37,890 nucleotides of DNA from NCBI GenBank assembly GCA_900541675.1, contig UQKU01000020.1, positions 1 through 37,890 on the forward strand. The letters run 5' to 3'. The notes under the pieces are model-generated. The model ran no database searches. It was not told the origin of the DNA and was given only the letters and a program-made list of their open reading frames with translations. Both the position numbers and the translations under genes were made by a program. This DNA comes from an uncultured Collinsella sp. GTDB lineage: Bacteria > Actinomycetota > Coriobacteriia > Coriobacteriales > Coriobacteriaceae. This document shows, in pieces, positions 24,628-32,391 of the stretch; positions within the stretch are counted from its first letter, which is position 1; the number at the start of each line of letters is the position of its first letter.

Positions 24628-25746
24628 ATGAATCCAAATCCCTTTAAGCCAACGGCTGGTAAGCGACCTCCGGTGCTCATCGGTCGCGAGTCGGTCATCG
24701 AAGATTTTGAGGAAGGGCTCGATAACGGCGCCGGGGCGCCGGGCAGGCTCATGCTCATTACGGGAAACCGCGGCTGTGGCAAAACGGTTCTCCTGCGGGA
24801 GCTGCAACGTCTGGCCAGTGAGCGCGGATGGGCGGTTGTCTCCGATTCCGCTTCGCTTGGTTTATGCGACCGCTTGGCCGACGCGCTTCGCTCGAATAAA
24901 CCCGTTGTGACGTCAATGGAGTTTGGGCCGTCATTTGGCCGAATGTCGGTCGAGGCGGCACGGGCAAAAGGCGAGACGTTGCGGGGGCTGGTCAACGAGA
25001 GGCTCAAGAAGCTCGGTCCTGGTAAGGGCATCCTGTTTGCGATTGACGAGGCGCAATCTGCGTCTATCGAGGAGCTGGCGGCTCTTGCCGTTCTCTATCA
25101 GCAGGTGCTGGGAGATCAGGATGCCACGGGCTTGCCCGATAGCAATCAGCGAGGACTTGCGCTGGTCTTTGCCGGCTTGCCCAGTATGGTTGACGATCTG
25201 CTCGAAGAGCCGAGCGTGACGTTTTTGCGACGTGCCCAGCAGCGTACGTTGGGGACGATTTCTTTGCCCAAGGTGCGCGATTCGTATATCCAGACGGTCG
25301 AGTGTGCCGGTCTTTGCGTTGATGCGGGGACGGCGGACCTTGCAGCGCACAAGAGCATGGGGCATCCCTATATGGTTCAGTTGGTGGGATATTACATGTG
25401 GCGGTCTGCTGTCCGGCGTGGCTCGCAAGTCATTGAAAGGCGCGATGTCAAGGATGGCCATGCGGATGCCGTCTCCGAGTTCTACGAAGCGGTTGACGCG
25501 CCTCTGTATTACGGGCTGCGCAGTCCGCAGCGTCTCTTTATCGAGGCCATGGCGGTTGACGAGGACAAGCCAACGCGCATGGCGGATATCATTGAGCGCT
25601 GCGACCGTACCCAGAGCTGGGCGAGTAAATATCGCGCAAGCCTGATTCGCGAGCGCGTCATCGAGGCTGCCGGATACGGCCTCGTCCGGTTTACCGTGCC
25701 CATGCTGAGCAAGTACATTCGCGATCACATTTTATGGCACGAGTAA
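24628..25746 (+). CDS. AAA ATPase with C-terminal winged-helix-like region (ATPase 1)
   Basis: 372 residues. Walker A GNRGCGKT at 46-53, Walker B ILFAIDEAQ (Asp140, Glu141). The block AGLPSMVDDLLEEPSVTFLRRAQQ is also found, nearly unchanged, in the ATPase at 28333. It then has a GHPYMVQLVGYYMW helix, and the C-terminus (TRMADIIERCDRTQSWASKYRASLIRERVI) looks like a winged helix. The plan resembles AAA_16 and Orc1/Cdc6-like proteins. No transposase, TIR or nuclease domain is fused. GAGGAGG precedes the ATG. The TAA overlaps the next palindrome. Function is unknown: a DNA-binding regulator or a replication/defence switch are guesses. Confidence 0.8.
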   Translation: MNPNPFKPTAGKRPPVLIGRESVIEDFEEGLDNGAGAPGRLMLITGNRGCGKTVLLRELQRLASERGWAVVSDSASLGLCDRLADALRSNKPVVTSMEFGPSFGRMSVEAARAKGETLRGLVNERLKKLGPGKGILFAIDEAQSASIEELAALAVLYQQVLGDQDATGLPDSNQRGLALVFAGLPSMVDDLLEEPSVTFLRRAQQRTLGTISLPKVRDSYIQTVECAGLCVDAGTADLAAHKSMGHPYMVQLVGYYMWRSAVRRGSQVIERRDVKDGHADAVSEFYEAVDAPLYYGLRSPQRLFIEAMAVDEDKPTRMADIIERCDRTQSWASKYRASLIRERVIEAAGYGLVRFTVPMLSKYIRDHILWHE

Positions 25747-25778
25747 TGTGACATGAGGGACTGTCCCTTTGTCACATT
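25745..25778. repeat. palindrome of the TGTGACAAAGGGAC family, left arm slightly changed, at the ATPase 1 stop codon
   Basis: Left arm AATGTGACATGAGGGAC, centre T, right arm GTCCCTTTGTCACATT. The left arm differs from the perfect form by TGA in place of AA. The ATPase stop codon TAA (25744-25746) overlaps the arm, and the UvrA-like gene starts 21 bases later. Confidence 0.85.
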
Positions 25779-25799
25779 CGATCAATAGGAAGGGGAGCG

Positions 25800-28292
25800 G
25801 TGACAGTGTCGCAACAGCCAAGTGCTATCGAGGTGCATGGCGCGCGTGTCCATAACCTCAAGGACATCGATATCGATATTCCGCTGGGAAGGCTTGTGGG
25901 CATTGCCGGCGTGTCGGGTTCGGGCAAGAGCTCGCTGGCGCTGGGGGTTCTGTATGCCGAGGGCTCGCGTCGTTATCTGGAGGCGCTCAGCACTTATACC
26001 CGCCGTCGGCTGACACAGGCAGAGCATGCTCAGGTGGACGAGGTGTTGCACGTGCCGGCGGCACTCGCATTGCATCAGCGTCCTAGTGTGCCAGGCGTGC
26101 GCTCGACCTTTGGCACCATGACCGAGCTCAACAACAGCCTGCGCCTGCTCTTTAGCCGCTGCGCTCATCACGTGTGCCCGCATTGCGGGACGCGTGTGGA
26201 GCCGAGCCTTAACGTGGCCGCGGGCCTGTCGCTCACGTGCCCCGCGTGCGGCCGCGAGTTCTATGCGCCGGGGGCCGAGGACCTTGCCTTTAACAGTGGC
26301 GGCGCGTGTTCTACCTGCGGCGGCACCGGCGTCATGCGCGAGGTGGACGAGGCGAGCCTGGTGCCCGACGAGTCAAAGACCATCAACGAGGGCGCGGTGC
26401 TTCCCTGGGGCACGCTCATGTGGGACCTGATGAAGCAGGTGGCCGGCGAGATGGGCGTGCGTACCGACGTGCCGTTTAACCAGCTCACGCCTCAAGAGCG
26501 CGACATCGTGTTCCATGGCCCGGCAGTTAAGAAGCACATTCTCTACGTTCCCAAAAATGGCGAGGGCGCCACGCCGCTCGACTTTACCTATTACAACGCC
26601 GTCTATACCGTCGAGAATGCGCTCGCCAAGGTTAAGGACGACAAGGGCCTCAAGCGCGTTGCGCGCTTTTTGCGCGAGGGACCGTGCCGCGATTGCGGAG
26701 GCACGCGTCTTTCCGAGGCTGCGCGCCAGCCCCAGGTGCGTGGTATCGATCTGGCGCAGGCGGCGGCCATGACGCTGGGCGAGGCGATTGAGTGGGTGCG
26801 CGGAGTGCCCGCATCCTTGCCGACCGAGATGCAGCCCATGGCGACGGATATCTGCGATTCGTTTTTGAGCACGGCCCGTCGCCTGGTCGATTTGGGTCTC
26901 GACTACCTTTCGCTCGACCGCGCCGGCGCCACGCTCTCCACGGGTGAGCGCCAGCGCGTACAGCTTGCCCGCGTGGTCCGCAACCGATCGACGGGCGTGC
27001 TGTATGTGCTGGACGAGCCTTCGATTGGCTTGCATCCTGCCAATGTCGACGGCTTGGTGGGCGTGATGCGCGATCTGGTGGTCGACGGCAATACCGTGGT
27101 TGTTGTCGACCACGACACGCGCGTGCTGGCAGAAGCCGACTATCTGGTCGAGATGGGCCCCGTTGCGGGAGCAGGCGGCGGCCATGTAATCGCCGCCGGT
27201 ACGGTAGACGAGGTCGAACAATCGCAGGGCAGCCGCATCGCGCCGTTCTTGCGCTCGGACCCCAAGCGTCTGCGCCCGCAGGTGGCTGACGACGAAATGT
27301 TCGACCTAGGCCATATCCGCATGGCGACCGATGCCATCCATACCGTCAAACCACTCGAAGTCGATATCCCGCGCGGCCGCCTTGTCGCGGTGACGGGTGT
27401 TTCGGGTTCGGGCAAGACGACACTGGTGCTCGAGACGCTCATCCCGGCGCTCAAGGCACAGGCAGCCGGTGAGCGCCTGCCAAGGCACGTGCGTTGGGTC
27501 GATGCTGAGGGCATCGCGCGCGCCAACCTGATTGACGCCACGCCCATCGGCGCCAACGTACGCTCGACGGTAGCGACCTATGCCGACATCCATGATGAGC
27601 TGCGCCGCGCCTTCGCCCGTACGCCCGAGGCCAAGGCGTCAGGGTATAAGGCGGGTGCCTTTAGCTACAACACTGGCGCTTTGCGCTGCCCCACGTGCGA
27701 TGGCACGGGCTCGATATCGCTCGACGTGCAGTTTTTGCCCGATGTCGAGATTGTCTGTCCTGCATGCCGTGGCTCGCGTTATGCAGACGCAGCCTCGCAT
27801 ATCCATCGTGAGGGCAGGGACGGCAGTCTGCTCACGTTGCCGCAGCTCATGGACATGAGTGTGGACGAGGCCCTCGACGCCACGGTGGGACTCAAGAAAG
27901 TTCAGGCGCGCCTGCAGACCTTGCATGGCCTGGGTCTGGGCTACCTGACACTTGGCGAGCCCACGCCGGCGCTCTCGGGCGGCGAGGCGCAGCGACTTAA
28001 GCTTGCGAGCGAGATGGGCCGCGTGCAGGACGATGCCGTATTCGTGTTCGACGAGCCCACCATCGGCCTGCATCCGCTCGATGTTCAGGTGCTGCTGAGT
28101 GTGTTTGACGGACTCGTTGCCAAGGGCGCCACGGTTATCGTGATCGAACACGACCTCGACCTTATCCGTAACGCCGATTACGTGATCGACATGGGTCCGG
28201 GTGGCGGCGACGCGGGCGGGCAAATCGTCTGCACCGGTACGCCGGGCGACATCGCGGCCTGCCCCAAGAGCATTACCGGCCGCTATCTATAG
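25800..28292 (+). CDS. UvrA-like ABC ATPase lacking the UvrB-binding domain
   Basis: 830 residues, against about 940 for UvrA. It has two ABC modules: Walker A GVSGSGKSS (37-45) and GVSGSGKTTL, with signatures LSTGERQRVQLARV and LSGGEAQRLKLASE, and Walker B segments VLDEPSIGLHP and VFDEPTIGLHP. Zinc-type pairs CPHC/CPAC (126-150) and CPTC...CPAC are present. The insertion that carries the UvrB-binding domain in true UvrA (after LRLLFSR) is missing, so it belongs to the UvrA2/DrrC-like group. Such paralogues are linked to drug resistance or DNA-lesion handling rather than normal excision repair. The GTG start has GGAAGGGGAG upstream. It is flanked by two palindromes. Confidence 0.88.
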   Translation: MTVSQQPSAIEVHGARVHNLKDIDIDIPLGRLVGIAGVSGSGKSSLALGVLYAEGSRRYLEALSTYTRRRLTQAEHAQVDEVLHVPAALALHQRPSVPGVRSTFGTMTELNNSLRLLFSRCAHHVCPHCGTRVEPSLNVAAGLSLTCPACGREFYAPGAEDLAFNSGGACSTCGGTGVMREVDEASLVPDESKTINEGAVLPWGTLMWDLMKQVAGEMGVRTDVPFNQLTPQERDIVFHGPAVKKHILYVPKNGEGATPLDFTYYNAVYTVENALAKVKDDKGLKRVARFLREGPCRDCGGTRLSEAARQPQVRGIDLAQAAAMTLGEAIEWVRGVPASLPTEMQPMATDICDSFLSTARRLVDLGLDYLSLDRAGATLSTGERQRVQLARVVRNRSTGVLYVLDEPSIGLHPANVDGLVGVMRDLVVDGNTVVVVDHDTRVLAEADYLVEMGPVAGAGGGHVIAAGTVDEVEQSQGSRIAPFLRSDPKRLRPQVADDEMFDLGHIRMATDAIHTVKPLEVDIPRGRLVAVTGVSGSGKTTLVLETLIPALKAQAAGERLPRHVRWVDAEGIARANLIDATPIGANVRSTVATYADIHDELRRAFARTPEAKASGYKAGAFSYNTGALRCPTCDGTGSISLDVQFLPDVEIVCPACRGSRYADAASHIHREGRDGSLLTLPQLMDMSVDEALDATVGLKKVQARLQTLHGLGLGYLTLGEPTPALSGGEAQRLKLASEMGRVQDDAVFVFDEPTIGLHPLDVQVLLSVFDGLVAKGATVIVIEHDLDLIRNADYVIDMGPGGGDAGGQIVCTGTPGDIAACPKSITGRYL

Positions 28293-28295
28293 GCG

Positions 28296-28326
28296 ATGTG
28301 ACAAAGGGACTGCCCCTTTGTCACAT
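28296..28326. repeat. palindrome of the TGTGACAAAGGGAC family between the UvrA-like gene and ATPase 2
   Basis: Left arm ATGTGACAAAGGGAC, centre T, right arm GCCCCTTTGTCACAT, with one mismatch. It lies in the 40-base space between two converging stop codons and could serve as a bidirectional terminator. Confidence 0.88.
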
Positions 28327-28332
28327 TGACTT

Positions 28333-29433
28333 CTATTTCACGCATTGAGCGGCGAGATAGTCGCGGAAGAATGGCAATTCAAAAGCGACGATTCCGCGCC
28401 CGCGTTCTCCAATGATGCCGGCATCTATCATGCGGCGTCGGTAGCGGGAGACCTGCTGCGGAGAACGCTTAAGGCGTTCGACAAGGTCAGCGGTGGTGGA
28501 CTCTTCCTCGTCATCGAGCATGGCGATGAGGAATCGCTTGTCCTCTGCAGTGAGTTCCCGATAGGTTGCCGCGAGGATTCGGTCATCCATCTCGTCGCGT
28601 GCGATTTTGATTCCTAGGTCAAAGTCACGTGACGAGATTTCCTTCGAATCGCTTGTAAGATCCCAGGCACGGTAGCCTACGAGTTGCAATAGGAAGGGAA
28701 AACCAGAGATCGAGCGAACGGCTCTATCGATTCCCTCAGCATCTGCTAGGCGATCGTTTTCCTGGATTGTGCGAATTAGGGCCTCGCGCACGTCATAGTC
28801 GGCAATGCGACCCAGATGATATTGTTGGGCGCGGCGAAGGAACGAGACCGTCTTGTGGTTCAGTAGCGTCGATACGTTGTTGGGAAGTCCCGCCATGAGC
28901 AGGGCGACGCGTTTCCCATCGGTCACAAAGTGCTGATACGTCGCTGCGAGCTGAATCATCTCGTCGAGTGTCGGGTCCACCTCGTCAACCGTGACGAGCA
29001 GACCGGTGCCCGCCTCGTTGAGCTGGTCGATGATGTCGCTCATGCGATAACGCCAGGTTGAGACATCGTGAACGCGATTGACCTCGATGCTGCCGAGCGG
29101 TGCAATTCCGAGACCGGTTACTTCGAAGTTGTTAGACGGGTCGATAAGATGGCCTGCAGCACGTTTGGCCCCGAACTCGATTTCCTCAAGCATTCCCGAG
29201 AGCGCGGTCGTCTTTACGGCAATCCAGCCATGGGATTCCGCCCTTGTCGCGAGCGACGACATGAGAGCAGTTTTACCGGTTCCACGCGCGCCTGAGAAGA
29301 TCGAGGTCAATTCCGGGCGTCTGCGCTGGCTCGAGAAGGCACGGTCCAAATCCCGAATAATCTGTTGTCTGCCAGCGAGATGGGCAGGAACCTCGCCAAA
29401 GCTAGGGGTAAACGGGTTTTCGAGGTATTCCAC
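28333..29433 (-). CDS. AAA ATPase with C-terminal winged-helix-like region (ATPase 2)
   Basis: 366 residues and clearly related to ATPase 1: Walker A GARGTGKT at 48-55, Walker B LLVTVDEVD (Asp150, Glu151), the shared AGLPNNVSTLLNHKTVSFLRRAQQ block, GFPFLLQLVGYRAW, and a C-terminal helix-turn-helix-like TTADLVERLKRSPQQVSRYRRRMIDAGII. The N-terminal NPFTPSFGEVPAHLAGR matches the start of ATPase 1 (NPFKPTAGKRPPVLIGR). The GTG start has AAGGAGG 5 bases upstream. Three phased repeats (29458-29509) precede it. It may regulate its own synthesis and that of its neighbours; no direct function can be read. Confidence 0.8.
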   Translation of the reverse strand: MEYLENPFTPSFGEVPAHLAGRQQIIRDLDRAFSSQRRRPELTSIFSGARGTGKTALMSSLATRAESHGWIAVKTTALSGMLEEIEFGAKRAAGHLIDPSNNFEVTGLGIAPLGSIEVNRVHDVSTWRYRMSDIIDQLNEAGTGLLVTVDEVDPTLDEMIQLAATYQHFVTDGKRVALLMAGLPNNVSTLLNHKTVSFLRRAQQYHLGRIADYDVREALIRTIQENDRLADAEGIDRAVRSISGFPFLLQLVGYRAWDLTSDSKEISSRDFDLGIKIARDEMDDRILAATYRELTAEDKRFLIAMLDDEEESTTADLVERLKRSPQQVSRYRRRMIDAGIIGERGRGIVAFELPFFRDYLAAQCVK

Positions 29434-29457
29434 AATGCCCTCCTTTAGCGTCTCAGG

Positions 29458-29509
29458 TTAATTTCATTTTATTCTAGTTAATCTCAATTAAAAACGATTA
29501 ATTTCATTT
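29458..29509 (-). promoter_or_regulatory. three 20-base-spaced direct repeats upstream of AAA ATPase 2
   Basis: TTAATTTCATTT at 29458 and 29498 and TTAATCTCAATT at 29478 are exactly 20 bases apart, two helical turns. The region is very AT-rich, unlike the rest of the window, and lies 25-76 bases before the start of ATPase 2. Iteron-like binding sites are a reasonable reading. Confidence 0.65.
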
Positions 29510-29576
29510 CAAAGTATAAGGTTGGCGCCGTGCGTTGTCGAAGCGGTGCTTGAATAGCTTACGTTGGAACCCGAAA

Positions 29577-29591
29577 ATGGGTTCAACCCAT
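29577..29591. promoter_or_regulatory. palindrome upstream of the serine recombinase
   Basis: ATGGGTT-C-AACCCAT, with additional pairing one base out on each side, and overlapping another inverted repeat GAACCC/GGGTTC (29567-29584). It lies about 80 bases before the recombinase start and could be a resolvase-type binding site or operator. Confidence 0.4.
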
Positions 29592-29670
29592 TCGCGAAAT
29601 TTGCACGCCCTATTGTGAGTGGGCTCTCAGATGAGCTGAAGCTGCCATCGTGCGGCTGATAGGGGCAATC

Positions 29671-30306
29671 ATGAAAAACAGAATCTATGGGTATGCTCGA
29701 GTTTCGTCAGCAGACCAGAACCTGGATCGCCAACTGGATGCGCTGGAGCGGTTTCCGGTCCAAACGAATTTGATCTATGCTGACAAAGCGAGTGGAAAGG
29801 ACTTCAGGCGTCCTCAGTACCAGCGTCTTCTTCGTCGTCTGCGCGAAGGGGACGTTCTGGTGATTAAGAGTATCGACCGATTGGGTCGCGACTACCGTGA
29901 AGTTCTCGATGAATGGCGTCGCCTAACGACGGACAAACGCGTTGCCATCGTGGTGCTCGATATGCCATTGCTTGATACACGCGAACAACCCAATGGAATT
30001 ACGGGGACTTTTATTGCCGACCTAGTGCTTCAGGTTTTGAGCTACGTGGCTCAGGTGGAGCGCGAAAACATAAAGCAGCGCCAGGCGGAGGGTATCGCGT
30101 CGGCGCGTCTGCGGGGTGTGAGGTTTGGGAGACCGACGCTCGAACGTCCGGATAGCTACCGCGATGTCATCAAATCATTCGAAGGAGGTGAGGTTACGAG
30201 GCAAGAGGCCGCAATGCTTTTGAACGTTAGCGCATCGACGTTTGATCGTTGGAGACGGGCGGACGCGAACGGATATGACCGTTCGCCGTCTGCCCGTCCT
30301 CTTTAG
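29671..30306 (+). CDS. serine site-specific recombinase (resolvase/invertase family)
   Basis: 211 residues from the ATG at 29671 (AGGGG upstream). The catalytic N-terminus YARVSSADQNLDRQ (Ser12), the SIDRLGRDYREVLDEW active-site helix, VLQVLSYVAQVERENIKQRQAEGIASARLRG (long helix E) and GVRFGRP all match small Tn3-type resolvases and invertases. The C-terminus GGEVTRQEAAMLLNVSASTFDRWRRA is a helix-turn-helix. It catalyses strand exchange at short inverted or direct sites. The neighbouring genes downstream are AT-richer and unrelated, which points to a transferred segment. No complementary transposase or gene cassette is visible. Confidence 0.9.
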   Translation: MKNRIYGYARVSSADQNLDRQLDALERFPVQTNLIYADKASGKDFRRPQYQRLLRRLREGDVLVIKSIDRLGRDYREVLDEWRRLTTDKRVAIVVLDMPLLDTREQPNGITGTFIADLVLQVLSYVAQVERENIKQRQAEGIASARLRGVRFGRPTLERPDSYRDVIKSFEGGEVTRQEAAMLLNVSASTFDRWRRADANGYDRSPSARPL

Positions 30307-30314
30307 CTAGACAT

Positions 30315-30432
30315 TTTGACGAGGGGAGTTTATTGCACAGGGCCCACTCCTTCCCTCGATGTTTATCCAGTTCACGCCCTTGAATCAAATAGTGCCACTG
30401 CGTCGCCAATTCGTCTGCTATTTGACGAGGGG
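30315..30432. repeat. direct repeats of TTTGACGAGGGG flanking a 94-base spacer
   Basis: TTTGACGAGGGG occurs at 30315-30326 and 30421-30432, the second with one extra G. Both are followed by AG or GAGG and TTTA- or TTAA-type words. They flank the space between the recombinase stop and the next gene. A recombination or regulatory site is possible, but chance or a local duplication cannot be excluded. Confidence 0.5.
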
Positions 30433-30461
30433 GAGGTTAAACGACTACCAAGGGATATGTA

Positions 30462-31346
30462 ATGAAGAAAAAGTTATTTACGGCAGTTCTGGCTTTTAGC
30501 GCGGCGGCGCTAATCGGCATTTCTCTACCACTCGGAATTACGGGTCGCGGCTGGAGTCCGACATGCGCATTTGCAGCGACTAAGAAAAGTGGAAAGAAGC
30601 CAAAGCCAGGTAAGAAGGATTCAGTAAAAATCGATCAACTAAACTGGAGTGTCTCAGAAGGCGTTGTTGATGGCGTCGAGATGATGACATTTGAATATGA
30701 CAATAAATCGAGCTTCGATATTGCTCAGTTCACTATTCAGTTTGAGCCGAAAGGGGAGTTGACTGACGAACAGAAACTCCTGTTTACTGACGTTTTTGAT
30801 GAGGAAGAGGCTGCGCACGATTATTCAACGCTGATAATGACGGCGGATAGCCAGCGAATCGTCGAGAAGCGAAAATCGGTTGATAGCGTTCCGTGCATTA
30901 TTCATGGTGACTATGTCGCCAATGCCCAGCAGAATCAATATGACCTGATGGAGCCTTCAGTGGCGACTATTGCCTATCTAGGCGGCGATGGAAAGATATA
31001 TCTCGAGTACTATAGTTTCAAGTCGAAAACCTATACGACTTCATCAAAGGGCGGTGTCAAGGCGTATGACTGGCCAACAAAAGCCCTTGCAAAATCCTTG
31101 CCGAAGCCTGATTGCCCTATCGTTTATACGTCGTTAGACGAAAAAGACTGCCTTTCGTTTGTCGCATTTGGCATCGATCATGATGGGTACGACAAATACA
31201 TCAAAGCTTGCAAGAAAAAGGGATACAAGGACATCGAATATTCGTATGACAGCAGTTTTTGCGCAAAGGATAAAAAGGGACGGGAGCTGATGATCGGATA
31301 TAGCGACCGAGATCAGCGGATGGGCGTCAGCGTTTCAGTTGATTAA
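30462..31346 (+). CDS. secreted protein, possible DUF6591-like C-terminal domain
   Basis: 294 residues. Signal peptide MKKKLFTAVLAFSAAALIGISLPLGI..., ending CAFA before ATKKSGKK. The next stretch is Lys-rich (KKSGKKPKPGKK), then a beta-rich middle (VEMMTFEYDNKSSFDIAQFTIQFEPKG). The C-terminus FGIDHDGYDKYIKACKKKGYKDIEYSYDS...YSDRDQRMGVSVSVD resembles DUF6591-type domains of gut-bacterial lipoproteins. It has no lipobox Cys. The codon use is AT-richer than in neighbouring genes. Function is unknown; an extracellular or wall-linked role is likely. Confidence 0.75.
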   Translation: MKKKLFTAVLAFSAAALIGISLPLGITGRGWSPTCAFAATKKSGKKPKPGKKDSVKIDQLNWSVSEGVVDGVEMMTFEYDNKSSFDIAQFTIQFEPKGELTDEQKLLFTDVFDEEEAAHDYSTLIMTADSQRIVEKRKSVDSVPCIIHGDYVANAQQNQYDLMEPSVATIAYLGGDGKIYLEYYSFKSKTYTTSSKGGVKAYDWPTKALAKSLPKPDCPIVYTSLDEKDCLSFVAFGIDHDGYDKYIKACKKKGYKDIEYSYDSSFCAKDKKGRELMIGYSDRDQRMGVSVSVD

Positions 31347-31393
31347 CGTGGGCGTATGATCGAATGATCAACGCGTTATGATGCCTATGTATG

Positions 31394-31433
31394 GATTGGG
31401 GTGCCGGCCTATGGTCTGTGCCCCAATCTTTCT
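31394..31433 (+). terminator. rho-independent terminator after the secreted protein gene
   Basis: GATTGGGG (31394-31401) pairs with CCCCAATC (31421-31428) and is followed by TTTCT. It lies about 50 bases after the stop. Confidence 0.75.
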
Positions 31434-31594
31434 AAAGTTACGTGCAGCAGAATAGGTATTAAATTAACGTATGAATGTGTATTTATATTATGTTGGATTT
31501 AAGTCCTTCCTTTCTGAATTGGTTGACATCAAAACCCAATATAAATGAATTGAGTCCGTAATTACCCTGAGGACAACTGGAGGACAAGGGCTAA

Positions 31595-32242
31595 ATGAGC
31601 GTTTCCAATCCGTTTAAAACAATTGGCCAGAAGATAATTGTCGCCCTATTGGCGTTAGGCTTGATTGCAGCTTGCGGCGGCTGCGTGTACCTGTGGTTGA
31701 CGCGCGATCAGACCGTTATAAGCGATGATTCGATTCGGGAAGAAATTAAGCCGGTAACGAAGTTGCTTACCTACGAATACGATTTTACTCAGGTTCTATA
31801 TATTGACGACGCAGGGAATCCGTTTGGTTTTAACAATCCATTTACTACTAAGCGATATGTAGCGACCATCGATGGCAAGGCGGATATCGGCCTGAACGTA
31901 GACGATGAGAACCTGAAGGTCAAAGTCCATCGTTCGAAAAACAACGAGTCGGTAATAAAATCTGTTAATGTTACGCTTCCGCATTCCGAGATCGTGACGT
32001 TGTCAACGGATCCGAACTCGCTTAAAAAGTACGTTGAGGACAATGGTTTTCTTAATTGGAATCAGGTCAGTACGGACGATTTAAATAAATTGCTTCAGCA
32101 GGCTGATAAGGACCAGAGGCAAAAGGTTCAAGAAAGTGGCATGCTGGAAAAATCTGATGAACGTGCAGTAAAACTGGTGAAAAAGCAGGTGTCGACGTTC
32201 TGTGGCCCAGACGTAAGGGTCAATGTCGAATTCGAAGATTAA
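31595..32242 (+). CDS. DUF4230 domain-containing membrane-anchored protein
   Basis: 215 residues. One N-terminal membrane helix (IIVALLALGLIAACGGCVYLWL) is followed by the DUF4230 pattern: EIKPVTKLLTYEYDFTQVLYI, then GNPFGFNNPFTTKRYVATIDGKADIGLNVDDENLKVKV, VNVTLPHSEIVTLSTDP, and a helix-rich end. The domain faces outside. A TTGACA (31523-31528) lies upstream without an ideal -10. It is close to the secreted protein gene and shares its AT-rich composition. The role is unknown; the family occurs widely in Gram-positive gut bacteria. Confidence 0.8.
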   Translation: MSVSNPFKTIGQKIIVALLALGLIAACGGCVYLWLTRDQTVISDDSIREEIKPVTKLLTYEYDFTQVLYIDDAGNPFGFNNPFTTKRYVATIDGKADIGLNVDDENLKVKVHRSKNNESVIKSVNVTLPHSEIVTLSTDPNSLKKYVEDNGFLNWNQVSTDDLNKLLQQADKDQRQKVQESGMLEKSDERAVKLVKKQVSTFCGPDVRVNVEFED

Positions 32243-32278
32243 TATCTACCTTTGAAATCAAATTACTGATTCAGCTGA

Positions 32279-32319
32279 ATGCCCGCTATCGCGATGCCTT
32301 ACGTTGCGATAGCGGGCAT
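32279..32319 (+). terminator. terminator-type hairpin after the DUF4230 gene
   Basis: 14-bp perfect arms ATGCCCGCTATCGC (32279-32292) and GCGATAGCGGGCAT (32306-32319), followed by CTCTGATTTCGTTT. Confidence 0.75.
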
Positions 32320-32360
32320 CTCTGATTTCGTTTGAAGGGTGTCAATGTGACAATTGTCCG

Positions 32361-32391
32361 ATATGACAACGAGACTGTCCCTTTGTCACAT
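32361..32391. repeat. degraded copy of the TGTGACAAAGGGAC palindrome at the trmL stop codon
   Basis: The right arm GTCCCTTTGTCACAT (32377-32391) is perfect; the left arm ATATGACAACGAGAC differs in three places. An extra outer AATGTGACA word lies at 32344-32352. The trmL stop TGA lies in the right arm on the minus strand, preceded by an ATG codon, exactly as at the end of the translation GTPase gene. Confidence 0.7.

Noticed and set aside
23710..24807. 365-codon minus-strand frame across the translation GTPase end
   Set aside because: Shadow frame crossing a palindrome and the start of ATPase 1.
31471..31548. 25-codon open frame between the secreted and DUF4230 genes
   Set aside because: No ribosome site; AT-rich stretch in which short frames arise by chance.
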